DNA of 64,000 nucleotides from Sphingobacterium sp. ML3W (GCF_029542085.1 NZ_CP107036.1:1922001-1986000), one strand, 5' to 3'; positions 27,998-37,800 are shown, numbered from the stretch's first letter. The notes: a model not told the origin generated them from the letters alone. Program-made: numbers and translations.

Positions 27998-28419
27998 AAA
28001 GTCTTACTGATTATTATTACTTTACTTCCCTATCTATTCGTTGTCATATCATTTAAATCAAAAATTATAGTGATCTTTTTAGCTCAATCTAGATTGACAA
28101 AGCTATTGCATATTAAATCCAGCCTAACCATTATCCACGTGATAGAAGATGAATATATCAATCATAAAATACCAAAAGGTAAACAAAGAGCTTCCTGAAA
28201 GCAGCCTAATAATTTTATAAAAAATTGAATGTAAATTAACAAATAACGGTTATCTTCATATAGCATACCCTACTTTAATCCATTTCAGAAGTCATGGCAT
28301 TAACGAAAGGAATTGGACTGTATTTGTTTGAAAGATATTCCACTACATTACTAGGAGTTATCTTTTATATGTTAACATATATTCAGCATAGGGAAAATCC
28401 TAAGTTTAATGAAAGCAAT
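27998..28419. other. Leader/intergenic region of the sugar kinase gene
   Basis: About 420 A/T-rich bases. It contains two perfect palindromes, TCAATCTAGATTGA at 28084-28097 and one at 28366-28381 described separately. An in-frame ATG at 28294 would extend the kinase by 43 residues, but that stretch has no family resemblance. Confidence 0.4.
28366..28381. promoter_or_regulatory. 16-bp palindrome upstream of the PfkB kinase
   Basis: TATATGTTAACATATA is its own reverse complement and lies 39-54 bases before the preferred start. Perfect dyads of this size are typical operator sites for dimeric regulators. Confidence 0.45.
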
Positions 28420-28422
28420 ATG

Positions 28423-29358
28423 ATGAAAAAAACTGTATTAACCATTACATTAAACCCTTCGGTAGACAAAAGTACAAGTGTTCAAAACATTGTTCCCGAA
28501 AAGAAACTGCGCTGCAATCCCCCAAAGTATGAAGCTGGTGGTGGTGGTATTAATGTAAGCCGTGCGCTCAAACGACTTGGTATATCTTCAAACGCACTTT
28601 TTACCTCTGGAGGAAAAACGGGCAATATGTTGGAGGGATTGTTAAAACAAGAAGAACTCGATATTACACCAATCCATATCAGCAGTGAAACAAGGGAAAA
28701 CTTTATTGTGATAGATACGACCACCAATCAACAATATCGATTTGGATTTCCGGGTGAAGCCTTTACAGCGGAAGAGAAGGAAAACATTTTGGCTATTGTT
28801 GACCAATTAAATCCAATACCTGATTTTGTCGTCATCAGTGGTAGCCTCCCAAATGATGTTCCCGCGGACTTTATTGGATTACTTATCAATAAATATAAAG
28901 CAAAAGGAAGCAAAGTGATCGTAGATACTTCCGGAGATGCGCTTAAAGTTGCTTTGGAGGAAGGCGTATATTTGCTGAAACCAAATGCGGGTGAATTGGC
29001 CGCTCTTGTTGGAAAAGAGGAACTGGCTAGCACAGATCTGGATCATGCCGCCAAGCAAATAATTGCACAGGGCCAAGCTGTCCTTGTTGTCGTATCTCTG
29101 GGAGCTCAGGGAGCCGTGCTGTATACCGCAGCAGAAAAAATTCAGATGGTTCCACCACTTGTAAAAATACGTAGTACTGTTGGTGCTGGAGATAGTATGG
29201 TTGCAGGTATGGTATCCGTTCTGACCAGAGAAGGCACAACCGAAGAACTGCTTCGTATGGGAATAGCTTGCGGATCGGCAACCACTATGGCCGAAGGAAC
29301 CGCCCTCTTTCAAAAGAAAGATGTGGACAGACTATATGACGAAGTCAGAAAGTTATAA
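28423..29358 (+). CDS. 1-phosphofructokinase family hexose kinase (PfkB)
   Basis: 311 residues from ATG 28423 (ATG 28420 is equally possible). Ribokinase/PfkB fold: N-terminal VLTITLNPSVDKS, substrate region YEAGGGGINVSRALKRLG, and the C-terminal STVGAGDSMVAGM with the catalytic Asp and anion hole. LTITLNPSxD places it with 1-phosphofructokinase, tagatose-6-phosphate kinase and PfkB-type phosphofructokinases, so it phosphorylates a sugar phosphate. The exact substrate cannot be fixed, and no PTS or sugar-uptake genes are nearby. The longer reading from 28294 adds residues foreign to the family. Confidence 0.88.
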   Translation: MKKTVLTITLNPSVDKSTSVQNIVPEKKLRCNPPKYEAGGGGINVSRALKRLGISSNALFTSGGKTGNMLEGLLKQEELDITPIHISSETRENFIVIDTTTNQQYRFGFPGEAFTAEEKENILAIVDQLNPIPDFVVISGSLPNDVPADFIGLLINKYKAKGSKVIVDTSGDALKVALEEGVYLLKPNAGELAALVGKEELASTDLDHAAKQIIAQGQAVLVVVSLGAQGAVLYTAAEKIQMVPPLVKIRSTVGAGDSMVAGMVSVLTREGTTEELLRMGIACGSATTMAEGTALFQKKDVDRLYDEVRKL

Positions 29359-29483
29359 GCCCGTAGCTAAAATACGCGCGGTTTAATTTTTAGAATAGCT
29401 GTTCAGTTGTAATAAACCTGTTTTCGGCCATTCGGGACGAGCAACGCTATAAGAAACTTTTTAACCTAATCTTTATTGTATTT

Positions 29484-30197
29484 ATGCATATCAAAAACAT
29501 TCAGAATCACAATCTTTTTGCATATCGAAGATTACGGCGGGCGATCGGTTATCTGGGCATCTTTCTACCTATTATCTTGGTTTTGCTGTCCTTATTTAAG
29601 TTTTTCGGCACCAGCATTCAACCATCCATCAGTCATTACTATTTTTCAAATCTGAGAGAAATTTTTACCGGAACTTTGTCTGCCGTTGGATTATTTCTAA
29701 TCTGCTATAAAGGAAATGGAAATAAAGTCATTTGGAAAAATGATAATATCCTCACAAATCTTGCTGGATTTATGGCGATTGGAGTTGCCTTTATACCCAC
29801 AGATCCAATTGGTAGCAGCTGCACGCAATGCACACTGGTTGCAGTTGGTTTAAAGGAACTACATTATGGGTTTGCAGCTGTACTTTTTCTGACGTTTGCA
29901 TTCCTTTCCATCAATGTATTTACTATTGGCCAAGAACCAAACAAAGAGATTCCGATTAGTGTCATGAATGAAAATAATATTTACCGTTTTTGTGGCTATG
30001 GTATAATCGTTTGTATCGCTTTGATTCCGTTTAAGCTCTTTGGGTATGCAACACTTGTATTTGAGGCCATTGCACTTTTTTTATTTGGCAGTTCATGGCT
30101 TATTAAGGGACGTGCTTTGGGTGACAAAGGTGCTATAGGTGAAAAATTATACCGTGAACATAATACCACAGATACCGAAAAGGCGGGGGCGTTCTAG
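29484..30197 (+). CDS. Multi-pass membrane protein of unknown function
   Basis: 237 residues, six or seven membrane segments (about 20-42, 65-83, 95-112, 132-152, 173-190, 195-213). The loop SIQPSISHYYFSNLREIFTG recurs in Bacteroidota membrane proteins distantly like DUF998, which is a tentative link. TDPIGSSCTQCT has two cysteines three residues apart in a loop. Its TAG overlaps the stop of the convergent YihY gene through the shared CTAG, so no terminator lies between them. Confidence 0.65.
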   Translation: MHIKNIQNHNLFAYRRLRRAIGYLGIFLPIILVLLSLFKFFGTSIQPSISHYYFSNLREIFTGTLSAVGLFLICYKGNGNKVIWKNDNILTNLAGFMAIGVAFIPTDPIGSSCTQCTLVAVGLKELHYGFAAVLFLTFAFLSINVFTIGQEPNKEIPISVMNENNIYRFCGYGIIVCIALIPFKLFGYATLVFEAIALFLFGSSWLIKGRALGDKGAIGEKLYREHNTTDTEKAGAF

Positions 30198-31213
30198 GTC
30201 TTGGGATCATCTACTGGGTCGGCCTCTACCCGCTTCTCCTCCTGTGTCAACGGAGCTGGAGGAATCTCACCACCAGCACGTTCGATTTCCTGAGTCTCCA
30301 CATGTACGGCAAATTGAGCTGGTTCGATCGGAATCCCCATCACCGTTGCATATTCTCTTGTATAGATGGCTCCAAAATATAAGATAGCAGCAGTATAATA
30401 CACCCAAAGCAAAATCAAGACAAATGATCCCGCAGCACCATAGGTGTCCTGGGTCGCTGAATGTTCCAGATATATTCCGATCAGATAACGACCCAAAATA
30501 AACAAAACTGCTGTAAATAGGGCCCCTGCACGAACTGTCCGCCATTGAATATTGACGTCGGGAAGTACTTTAAAAATAATACTAAAGAGTAAGAATATAA
30601 TACCAAATGATAACGCAAAGTTGATTCCGTCAAGCAGCACCACTGTCATGTCGGGAAAATAACGTTGCAATTGTCCTGTAAGGGCCAAGATTACACCATT
30701 GATAATCAAGGTGACAACCAATAAAAATCCCAGACCAATGACTAAGGAAGAAGACAACAAGCGATCCTGAATCAATTTCAGCCAGCCCTTCTTCGGCTTG
30801 GCCCGTACATGCCAGATTTTATTGATTGAATTTTGGATATCTCCAAATACACTGGTTGCTCCTAATATCAAAGTTATGCTGCTAATTAGCAGTGCCATGT
30901 TGGATTTGCCCGAGAGTTCGAGATTTTGAATAACTTCCTGAATCTGTTTGGCGGCACTGTAACCTACTAAGCCACGCAGTTCCATAAAGACCTTCCCCTC
31001 GATGGCATCTTCACCATAAAATATACCTGCCAGCGCAATTATTAAAACCAGTATTGGGCCGATCGAAAAAACAGTATAGTAAGATAAAGAAGCACTATAT
31101 TTCATTGAATCTTCATTCAAAAATCCGGCAACTGAACTCTTCAAAATTCGCCAGTAGGTCTTTATCTTACTTCTACTTTTAGTCCTTATATCCATATTGA
31201 TCATCTTTGTCAA
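30194..31213 (-). CDS. YihY/virulence factor BrkB family membrane protein
   Basis: 339 residues, six membrane segments. Start of the conserved domain: DSMKYSASLSYYTVFSIGPILVLIIA. Late signature: AAGSFVLILLWVYYTAAILYFGAIYTREYA. Matches the YihY/BrkB family, formerly mis-annotated as RNase BN; the molecular role is unsettled, possibly export. The C-terminal tail is charged and Pro-rich. It is the last gene of a minus-strand run beginning with a histidine kinase, 79 bases after the gene before it. Confidence 0.92.
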   Translation of the reverse strand: MTKMINMDIRTKSRSKIKTYWRILKSSVAGFLNEDSMKYSASLSYYTVFSIGPILVLIIALAGIFYGEDAIEGKVFMELRGLVGYSAAKQIQEVIQNLELSGKSNMALLISSITLILGATSVFGDIQNSINKIWHVRAKPKKGWLKLIQDRLLSSSLVIGLGFLLVVTLIINGVILALTGQLQRYFPDMTVVLLDGINFALSFGIIFLLFSIIFKVLPDVNIQWRTVRAGALFTAVLFILGRYLIGIYLEHSATQDTYGAAGSFVLILLWVYYTAAILYFGAIYTREYATVMGIPIEPAQFAVHVETQEIERAGGEIPPAPLTQEEKRVEADPVDDPKT

Positions 31214-31292
31214 TAAGAATAAACCACCTTCCGGTAAAGAATGTTTTTGGATTTACAAAGAAACAGCGGAATACTAGTGTGGCGCAACCCTA

Positions 31293-32576
31293 TTATTCAT
31301 GCGAATAATCCCAAATAGTCCCCTGAAAAACAAGCTGATTGGCGCCCGCGACTTTTAAGGTAAGATCCATATCCGAAGCGATCGCCTTCAACATTAAAAT
31401 CGGAGTGACTTTTAAAGCATTCGGCCAATCCACAAGATGAATTGCGACATGTGAAAGACTATTGGTTTTCGTATATTTTGCCTGCATCTTGTCTATCGTT
31501 GAAGCCGTCGATAATATACTAAATTGACCATCATTTTTCTGAAACCACTGGTAAAACAACTTATTGGGGAGAAATTTAGGTAAGCTCTCATCCCCCCGAA
31601 TTCCAAACCGAACATTTGGCACTTTACTTTCATAGGCTGTTTTTTCCTCTACTGTTTCAAAATTGTCATTCACCGCATAATTAATAATGGTATCTGTCTG
31701 TACGACCTGATTTTTTAAAACTTCGATATCAACGTAATTCCCATTCGCATGGGCCATAATCGAGTCTGCCGAAATCGGAAGATCAACAAGCATGTCTTTT
31801 AAAGCTGTCTTTAATCGTTCGTTTGGAAAATTGATCCAGCCTTTGCTGATGTAATTTTCGTTTACCAATTCCCGGACGAGATATTCCTGTGGAAAATTCC
31901 AAGTATCAGATTGGAGTTCACCTGCGATCTCAATACGGCTACCTTTCAGGTCAAATTCAATAAAATTTTTGGAAGAAATAGCACTATAACGCAATGATTT
32001 ACGGGTTAGTTCGCTCGGGTGATTGATGAAACTCTCAATAGATACCCGCTCTGTATCCGACTGGATCAACTGGATCATTTCATCCTTCTTTTTATCGAGA
32101 TTAAAACCCAGTCCCACCAACACGGTGTTACCCTTCCAAACAAATGCAATTTTATTTGTATCCTGATAAGCATAATTTACTCCCGGAGCGACATTATTTT
32201 CAATGGAATCAACTTCCAGCCCCTCTTTTAAGAATGTCAGAAATTGCTTCTCATCTTTCAAATCAAAAAAAGCATAAAAGTTATTTGTCGTGTCTTCCAG
32301 AGAAAAAAGGAATACATTGGCCTTGATATCTATTCCATTGTCTTTTAGCTTAGTCAATTTTTTAGCAAAGTCCTGCCCTCCTTTCGGTGCAGTTTGCCAT
32401 TTATCGAAAAATTGATTCAATAGGATATCATCCAGAGAAATCGTCAATAAAGCCTTACTCTTTTTATGGACTACAGACTTATACGACTGCTGTTGTCGAA
32501 TGATGTAAATGCCACAGCCTATTATCACTAATCCTACGATAATACCTAAAGTCCAAATTATTCCTTTTTTAATCAT
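31293..32576 (-). CDS. DUF4836-like exported/anchored protein, second copy (427 aa)
   Basis: One N-terminal membrane segment (about 5-25), rest predicted outside the cytoplasm. The domain (SKALLTISLDDILLNQFFDKW, GIDIKANVFLF, FYAFFDLKDEKQFLTFLKEG) resembles the protein encoded just upstream, suggesting an old duplication. Its start overlaps the upstream stop by 8 bases, so they are translationally coupled. Function unknown; assignment to DUF4836 is tentative. Confidence 0.65.
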   Translation of the reverse strand: MIKKGIIWTLGIIVGLVIIGCGIYIIRQQQSYKSVVHKKSKALLTISLDDILLNQFFDKWQTAPKGGQDFAKKLTKLKDNGIDIKANVFLFSLEDTTNNFYAFFDLKDEKQFLTFLKEGLEVDSIENNVAPGVNYAYQDTNKIAFVWKGNTVLVGLGFNLDKKKDEMIQLIQSDTERVSIESFINHPSELTRKSLRYSAISSKNFIEFDLKGSRIEIAGELQSDTWNFPQEYLVRELVNENYISKGWINFPNERLKTALKDMLVDLPISADSIMAHANGNYVDIEVLKNQVVQTDTIINYAVNDNFETVEEKTAYESKVPNVRFGIRGDESLPKFLPNKLFYQWFQKNDGQFSILSTASTIDKMQAKYTKTNSLSHVAIHLVDWPNALKVTPILMLKAIASDMDLTLKVAGANQLVFQGTIWDYSHE

Positions 32577-34629
32577 TGTCAGTTATATCAATTGGGTTGT
32601 CCAGTTCAGGTTGTTCATCCGGCACAATGCCATCAAGCAGTTGGTTGATCATAAACTGTAAGCCATTGTTTGCGTTTGCTGGCAGTTCAAGTTGCAAATC
32701 AGTTTCCAGTTTATCGCCCACAATTCCTTTAGAACTCAAGGTAAAATTACCATAATTATTCAATTCTGCTAATGTAGATCGCCAGCTATTGCCCAATACG
32801 AGATTTAGATCTTTTGTCAGCGCTGGTATTTTCTTTGTTTGGAAAGCCGCAGAAAATTTACTTACTTTCATAAGTTTAGCAAAAGATTTATTGGGCTTGG
32901 TCGGATAGTTATCCTTGTGCAAAATTTTATTTAACTGTAGGCTATCGTTACTGATCATCACTAGATCTTCATTGAACAGCAGGTATAAAGGAAAATCTTT
33001 GCCATTGCCTTGTTTGATTTTATAGATCCCTCCCGCAAAGCTTGCATCAGACTTTGATACCGCGACATCCAATGCCTTTTTGATAATCCTTTGATCTTCG
33101 GATGTAAACATCCAGATAAAAGATACTACCTTCTCCTCCTTTGTCTTATTAACTTCCTTTAAGTCATAATTATCATCATAGTCGTAATCAACATAGTCGA
33201 CCTTCAGATTAGTAATTCCATTGACAACGACCAAATTGTCCCCGGGCATTATTTTGGCAACAGCTTTTTCATCCAGTGCAACTTCAAGTCCAAGAGCCAT
33301 CAGCTCAAGTACCTCATTCTCTTTTCCAAAATATTTTTTCAGGTTTTTTGTGAAAAATGCCGGTATTTCCTTTAGGTAAGCTTCGGTATTCACATTGACA
33401 TTAAAATAACCTAAAGTTTCCTCTGTTAAATACTTTGCAAACTTCGGATTTGGCTTCCTTGCATACAATTGTTTAGTCAGTTTCACTAAATCTTTGCCCA
33501 GGGTTACACCGGTTTTAAGCGTAATTTTATTTCCCTGTTGCGTCAAGTCAAAAAACATGTCCTTATAGTCATTTTCCAAAGAGAAACTGCTTGTATGATA
33601 ATACGCATCTACCATGGAACGTACAGAACGAAGTCCGTCATAGAGACCTTCAACTTTGGGTAGCCATACACGTGCAATATCCACATTCTTCAGAAAATGC
33701 GCCTGCTCTTGTGCAGTTATATTTGGATAGTTACTGTTCAATAACTGCTCCTGCTCACGCAGTAACCATTTTTCCAATAATATATTCTTAATAGAATCAT
33801 TTCGTCTATTCACCTCCTCGAAAGCGGTATCAAGTGAATCATAGTTGATATGATTTTCATAGGCACTAGTATCAGCCTCGGTTACACTGGCATAGACGTC
33901 CAAAGATTCTCCCTCCTCTTGCTTTACCTCAGCTTTTAATGTATCAAAATCAAATGCATCCCATTCCATCGTTGTAGAATCCATTGGTACAGAATCAGCA
34001 CAATTAGCTGCTGCCTCGGCCTCATCTGCTGCCGCAGTGGCGGCAGATACTGCAGCGGCGGCATAATCTATATTTTCGATCCCATATATTGCGGCAGTAG
34101 AATCGTTGGCAAGATAGGTCGTACCAACCTCACCTTTTAAAATTCTAAACTCCTTTGCATTCCAAGCGAGCAATTGACCATCCGCGGTTCTAAATCGGCT
34201 ATAGCCGTTCAAGGCAGGAAGCGAAGTCCCCTTCATATTCAACAACTTTTCAAAGCGGCTGACAGCATTGATCGGGACAATCAACTCTCCGTATAGCAAG
34301 CTATCCCTATCATTCCTGTAGTATATAGCCATTCCCTTCGAATCAACTCCTGTCTGCTGGAAATCCTTTTGCAGGTCAATACCCTTCTTTTCAAAATATT
34401 TAAAAAAACCAATCCGATCCAGCAACTTATTCAATGTGGAAGCTTCTGCGTATTCAACGACTTTAGCCAGATTAATAGCCACTACTGTATTCGATCCATC
34501 AGGTATTTTGGTGTCAAATCCCTGCGCTTGCACCGAACCAAAACCCAAAGACAACATAACGCCAAAACAATAGGGAAGCAATTTTCTTCCCGGACGACCT
34601 AATAAACTAGCTGATATAACCATATACAT
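32569..34629 (-). CDS. DUF4836-like exported protein (686 aa)
   Basis: N-terminal signal peptide ending SVQAQ (about residue 36), then a large beta-rich region (IPDGSNTVVAINLAKVVEYA, GIDLQKDFQQTGVDSKGMAIYY), an Ala/acid-rich low-complexity insert at about 180-215, and a helical region with an acidic Asp/Tyr run (YVDYDYDDNYD). The opening resembles Bacteroidota DUF4836 proteins, of unknown role. The ATG lies inside the 3' arm of a 14-bp inverted repeat; a second ATG two codons later is possible. It follows the response regulator gene after 92 bases on the same strand. Confidence 0.7.
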   Translation of the reverse strand: MYMVISASLLGRPGRKLLPYCFGVMLSLGFGSVQAQGFDTKIPDGSNTVVAINLAKVVEYAEASTLNKLLDRIGFFKYFEKKGIDLQKDFQQTGVDSKGMAIYYRNDRDSLLYGELIVPINAVSRFEKLLNMKGTSLPALNGYSRFRTADGQLLAWNAKEFRILKGEVGTTYLANDSTAAIYGIENIDYAAAAVSAATAAADEAEAAANCADSVPMDSTTMEWDAFDFDTLKAEVKQEEGESLDVYASVTEADTSAYENHINYDSLDTAFEEVNRRNDSIKNILLEKWLLREQEQLLNSNYPNITAQEQAHFLKNVDIARVWLPKVEGLYDGLRSVRSMVDAYYHTSSFSLENDYKDMFFDLTQQGNKITLKTGVTLGKDLVKLTKQLYARKPNPKFAKYLTEETLGYFNVNVNTEAYLKEIPAFFTKNLKKYFGKENEVLELMALGLEVALDEKAVAKIMPGDNLVVVNGITNLKVDYVDYDYDDNYDLKEVNKTKEEKVVSFIWMFTSEDQRIIKKALDVAVSKSDASFAGGIYKIKQGNGKDFPLYLLFNEDLVMISNDSLQLNKILHKDNYPTKPNKSFAKLMKVSKFSAAFQTKKIPALTKDLNLVLGNSWRSTLAELNNYGNFTLSSKGIVGDKLETDLQLELPANANNGLQFMINQLLDGIVPDEQPELDNPIDITDND

Positions 34630-34668
34630 TTGATGCTTTCTCTTATTTATCTATAGCATCAAATGTAT
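34624..34668 (-). promoter_or_regulatory. Inverted repeat covering the start codon of the DUF4836-like gene
   Basis: ATACATTTGATGCT (plus strand 34624-34637) pairs perfectly with AGCATCAAATGTAT (34655-34668) around a 17-base loop. In the minus-strand mRNA the start codon ATG (34629-34627) sits in the 3' arm, so the hairpin would hide it. There is no U-run, so it is not a terminator. It could also be a protein-binding site. Confidence 0.55.
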
Positions 34669-34721
34669 CAAATGCAATAGGCTATTCTCATCCCTGAATT
34701 CAGGTAATTCACAGATTTCTA

Positions 34722-35354
34722 CTAAGCTTCACGTATCAAACCATATTCTATAGCGGATTTGACCGCCGCAGTTACACTTTTCGTCTGAAATTTTTCCATT
34801 AAGTTTTTACGATGGCTCTCCACAGTATGGGAACTAATAAACAGGGATTCGGCAATCTGATTGGTCGTCAGTCCTTTGGCCACAAAGGTCAATATCTCCT
34901 TTTCACGACGTGTAAGCTTGGGAACTTGTTTCAGTCCGGCATCTGTTTTCTTATTGAGTATAACTTGGGTTTTCTCACAGATGTACCGCTTGCCCACCAA
35001 AACATCGGATATGGCGGTAATGATTTCATTGCCGGTGGCATTTTTTTGAAGATAAGCATCTGCCCCCTCATTCAAAATACTATTGATAACCGCCAATTCA
35101 TTATGCACACTAAAGGCTACTATTTTCAGCTCTTTATGGGCTTCTTTCAGCCCCTTGACTAGATCTATTCCATTTGCATCGGGAAGATTGATATCCAATA
35201 ACAATACAAGCGGTGCATCTGCTACAATGTTTTTAAATAGTTCTGCTGCACTTGCATACATACCCACAACTTCAAAATCTTCGTGGGAATTGATAATATT
35301 TTTTAATCCCTCCAACAACAGCGGGTGATCGTCTGTAATCGCTATCTTTATCAT
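34722..35354 (-). CDS. LuxR/NarL-type response regulator
   Basis: 210 residues. Receiver domain with DDHPLLLEG at the N-terminus, phospho-acceptor Asp54 in LLLDINLPDANG, and conserved Lys in YLQKNA. The C-terminal LuxR helix-turn-helix is LTRREKEILTFVAKGLTTNQIAESLFISSHTVESHRKNLMEKF. It starts 13 bases after the kinase stop on the same strand. The downstream DUF4836-like and YihY genes may be in its operon or regulon. Confidence 0.94.
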   Translation of the reverse strand: MIKIAITDDHPLLLEGLKNIINSHEDFEVVGMYASAAELFKNIVADAPLVLLLDINLPDANGIDLVKGLKEAHKELKIVAFSVHNELAVINSILNEGADAYLQKNATGNEIITAISDVLVGKRYICEKTQVILNKKTDAGLKQVPKLTRREKEILTFVAKGLTTNQIAESLFISSHTVESHRKNLMEKFQTKSVTAAVKSAIEYGLIREA

Positions 35355-35367
35355 CTTAAGTTATTAA

Positions 35368-37614
35368 TTAAACAACAGGCATTTCAATTTCTATGGTAGT
35401 TCCTTCGCCGATGGCGGATATAACCTTCATGTCGCCATGTAGAAAAGAAAGTCTTGACTGTATATTGTGCATGCCTGCAGAATGTTGTAAATCTATCTTT
35501 TCGGTATCAAATCCCTTGCCATCATCTTCAATAGTAATATGTAAACGTTCATTATATACAGAAAGTTGTATGAAGATATTGCTTGCTGCGGCATGCTTCA
35601 ATGCATTGTTTACCAGTTCTTGGATTATTCTATATAAGGAAATCTGATGTTCTACACTTAATTTTGATTCAAATTGGATAAATTCACTTTCTACCTGACA
35701 ATTCGGTTGACTCATCCGTGCGGCATAATCCTTTAAGGCTTCCTCTAGACCATATTTGACAATTAGGTCTGGCATCAGGTTATGTGCAAGTCGACGCAAT
35801 TCATCCACAGCATCATCCAGCAGTTCGATACTCCGCGTAATACCATTCTTAACTGAAGGCTGTTCGGTGTCCCCATCGCTAATTGAGGATAAGCCCAATT
35901 TCGTACTTGACAGTAATCCTCCTAAGCCATCGTGCAGGTCTCTAGCCAGACGTGTCCGCTCCTTCTCTTCCCCTGCCAACATCGCCGTCAGATTTTTGAT
36001 GGCATGTTGCTGATTATTTTTTTCGATTTCAAGTCCATGCATGTGTTCCTTTTGCTTTAGTGTCTTGGAACGTTGCCAGTAGGCATAAAACAATAAGATG
36101 ACAGCGATTAAACAGCTAATAAATAACCAGATATAAATTGAATTCATGCGTGATTTAAAGGCAATCTCCTGCTTGGAAACATCAAGTTCCTGTAATCGTT
36201 GTTCATTCTCCAAGCGGCTTAATTGCAAGTCCTGTTCCTTTTTGTCACGCTCAAGCTGAAGTACTTTCAACTGTTGGGTACGGTTTAGTTCGTTTAATTT
36301 TAAATTTTCAACCAATTGATTCTGTCGGTCATTAAGCGCTTTCATCAATTTGATCTGCTGTCCCTTTTTCTCCCCCTCTAAACGAAGACGCATTAATTTT
36401 TGGTTTTGCAGTTCCCGTTCATATTTTATTTCAAGTTGTTTGGTTTTATCCAATTTATCCGAGTTGAATGCCTCCTCGAAAACATTAATATAACTTTTTT
36501 GATATTGAAATGCCTCTTCGTATTTTCCCTCTTCGACACTCACTTCAGCCAGTCTACTAAAAAGACTTAATCCCATCTGATAATCATAATGTGGCTCTCG
36601 CTGCAGGTTGTAAAGCGCTTGTTGCAGATACTTTTTGCCCTGATCCCGATAGCCGCTTTTAAATGCCTCGTCAGCCAATACACCATAGGCTGGAACAGAG
36701 ATGGCATATTGTCCTGTTTCCTGTGCAATTTCCAAGGCCTGTTGGGCAAATGAAATCGCCTTTTTACTACCATTCTCCGGATAAAATTCATGATACAGAT
36801 TAGCTAGATTCACCGAGACATAGGCCATATCTGTCGGATTAATAAGATTTTTCTGATTAGTTTTTGCTATTCGGTAAGCTTCCAGATAATGTTCTTCGGC
36901 TTTCTTCAAAAGTTGCTGATCTGTTCGGTTTGACCGATATTCCTCCTCAAATAGGTAACCAGCTTGCATATAGGCATCAAATAAACTATTCGTATTCTGA
37001 CCTGCTTTCGCTGTCTCCAATAAAAGGTTCGTGTACTTCTCCTGAAATTCGTAATTCCGCTGATTGGCATAAATAGCCGTCAATTCTTTATATATCGCCA
37101 ATTTACGGGCTATATTCGCATCTGTCTGGGGGGCTTTTTCCAAAAAAGAAATTGCTTTATGAAACTGGGAAACAGCCTGATCCTCCTTATTCTGTCTTGT
37201 CATAATCCAGCCATCACAATAATGAATATATCCCTTGATACCGTTATCATTGATTATGGGAAGAACAGACTTTGCATGTTCCAGGTAAAAACGCGATTTC
37301 TCAAAGAGGCGATCGTTATAACTATTCATTGCCGCGATGCAATTTAAATAGGCATAGTATTGTTTGTCGGGGTAATTTTTGGCCAATTGAATATTATCAT
37401 TGAGCAACTGACTTGCCAATGCTTTCTCATTGGCGAAATATAGCGCCTGCGCATATTTTCCGGTCAACAGAAACCGTTCCTTACTCCCCAATGGAAGATT
37501 GTAGTATGATTTCTGTAGCTCCTGCAACTGTTCTTGGGCATACAGCTGACAGCAAGAGAATAGAAAAACTAAGCATATAATAAAGGTTTTTAAAAAAAAA
37601 CGAATATACCTCAT
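35368..37614 (-). CDS. TPR-containing sensor histidine kinase (HisKA_3 type)
   Basis: 748 residues. Signal peptide ending QLYAQ (about 27), about 370 residues of TPR-like helical repeats on the outside, a long coiled coil with repeated LQLERxKxEQxLQ-type heptads (about 400-490), one membrane span (about 495-515), then the kinase. RLARDLHDGLGG holds His561. The HATPase part has IQELVNNALKHAAA and DDGKGFD. Same architecture as the kinase at 25423 but a separate gene, with its own regulator 13 bases downstream. Signal unknown. Confidence 0.93.
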   Translation of the reverse strand: MRYIRFFLKTFIICLVFLFSCCQLYAQEQLQELQKSYYNLPLGSKERFLLTGKYAQALYFANEKALASQLLNDNIQLAKNYPDKQYYAYLNCIAAMNSYNDRLFEKSRFYLEHAKSVLPIINDNGIKGYIHYCDGWIMTRQNKEDQAVSQFHKAISFLEKAPQTDANIARKLAIYKELTAIYANQRNYEFQEKYTNLLLETAKAGQNTNSLFDAYMQAGYLFEEEYRSNRTDQQLLKKAEEHYLEAYRIAKTNQKNLINPTDMAYVSVNLANLYHEFYPENGSKKAISFAQQALEIAQETGQYAISVPAYGVLADEAFKSGYRDQGKKYLQQALYNLQREPHYDYQMGLSLFSRLAEVSVEEGKYEEAFQYQKSYINVFEEAFNSDKLDKTKQLEIKYERELQNQKLMRLRLEGEKKGQQIKLMKALNDRQNQLVENLKLNELNRTQQLKVLQLERDKKEQDLQLSRLENEQRLQELDVSKQEIAFKSRMNSIYIWLFISCLIAVILLFYAYWQRSKTLKQKEHMHGLEIEKNNQQHAIKNLTAMLAGEEKERTRLARDLHDGLGGLLSSTKLGLSSISDGDTEQPSVKNGITRSIELLDDAVDELRRLAHNLMPDLIVKYGLEEALKDYAARMSQPNCQVESEFIQFESKLSVEHQISLYRIIQELVNNALKHAAASNIFIQLSVYNERLHITIEDDGKGFDTEKIDLQHSAGMHNIQSRLSFLHGDMKVISAIGEGTTIEIEMPVV

Positions 37615-37792
37615 AAAGTCTGTTAATTCCCATTAGTGGATTGGTCAAACTTAGATAAATTTACCATTATAAACAATTATAATTACCGTCAAAATTACCC
37701 TGATCGCTGTACAAGCGCTGTATTTGTACCAACTCAATAGCTGCAATCTCCTAAATACAATACCATTGAGGCAAAGTGAATAGCAAAAAGTG

Positions 37793-37800
37793 TAGCTTTG
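37793..37800 (+). promoter_or_regulatory. -7 element (TAGCTTTG) of the SMR gene
   Basis: TAGCTTTG matches TAnnTTTG 36 bases before the ATG at 37837; a TTG lies 24 bases further upstream, slightly long for the usual spacer. Confidence 0.5.

Noticed and set aside
28294..28419. Upstream ATG of the PfkB kinase
   Set aside because: Adds residues unlike the family and runs through a perfect palindrome; ATG 28420 or 28423 fits the family start.
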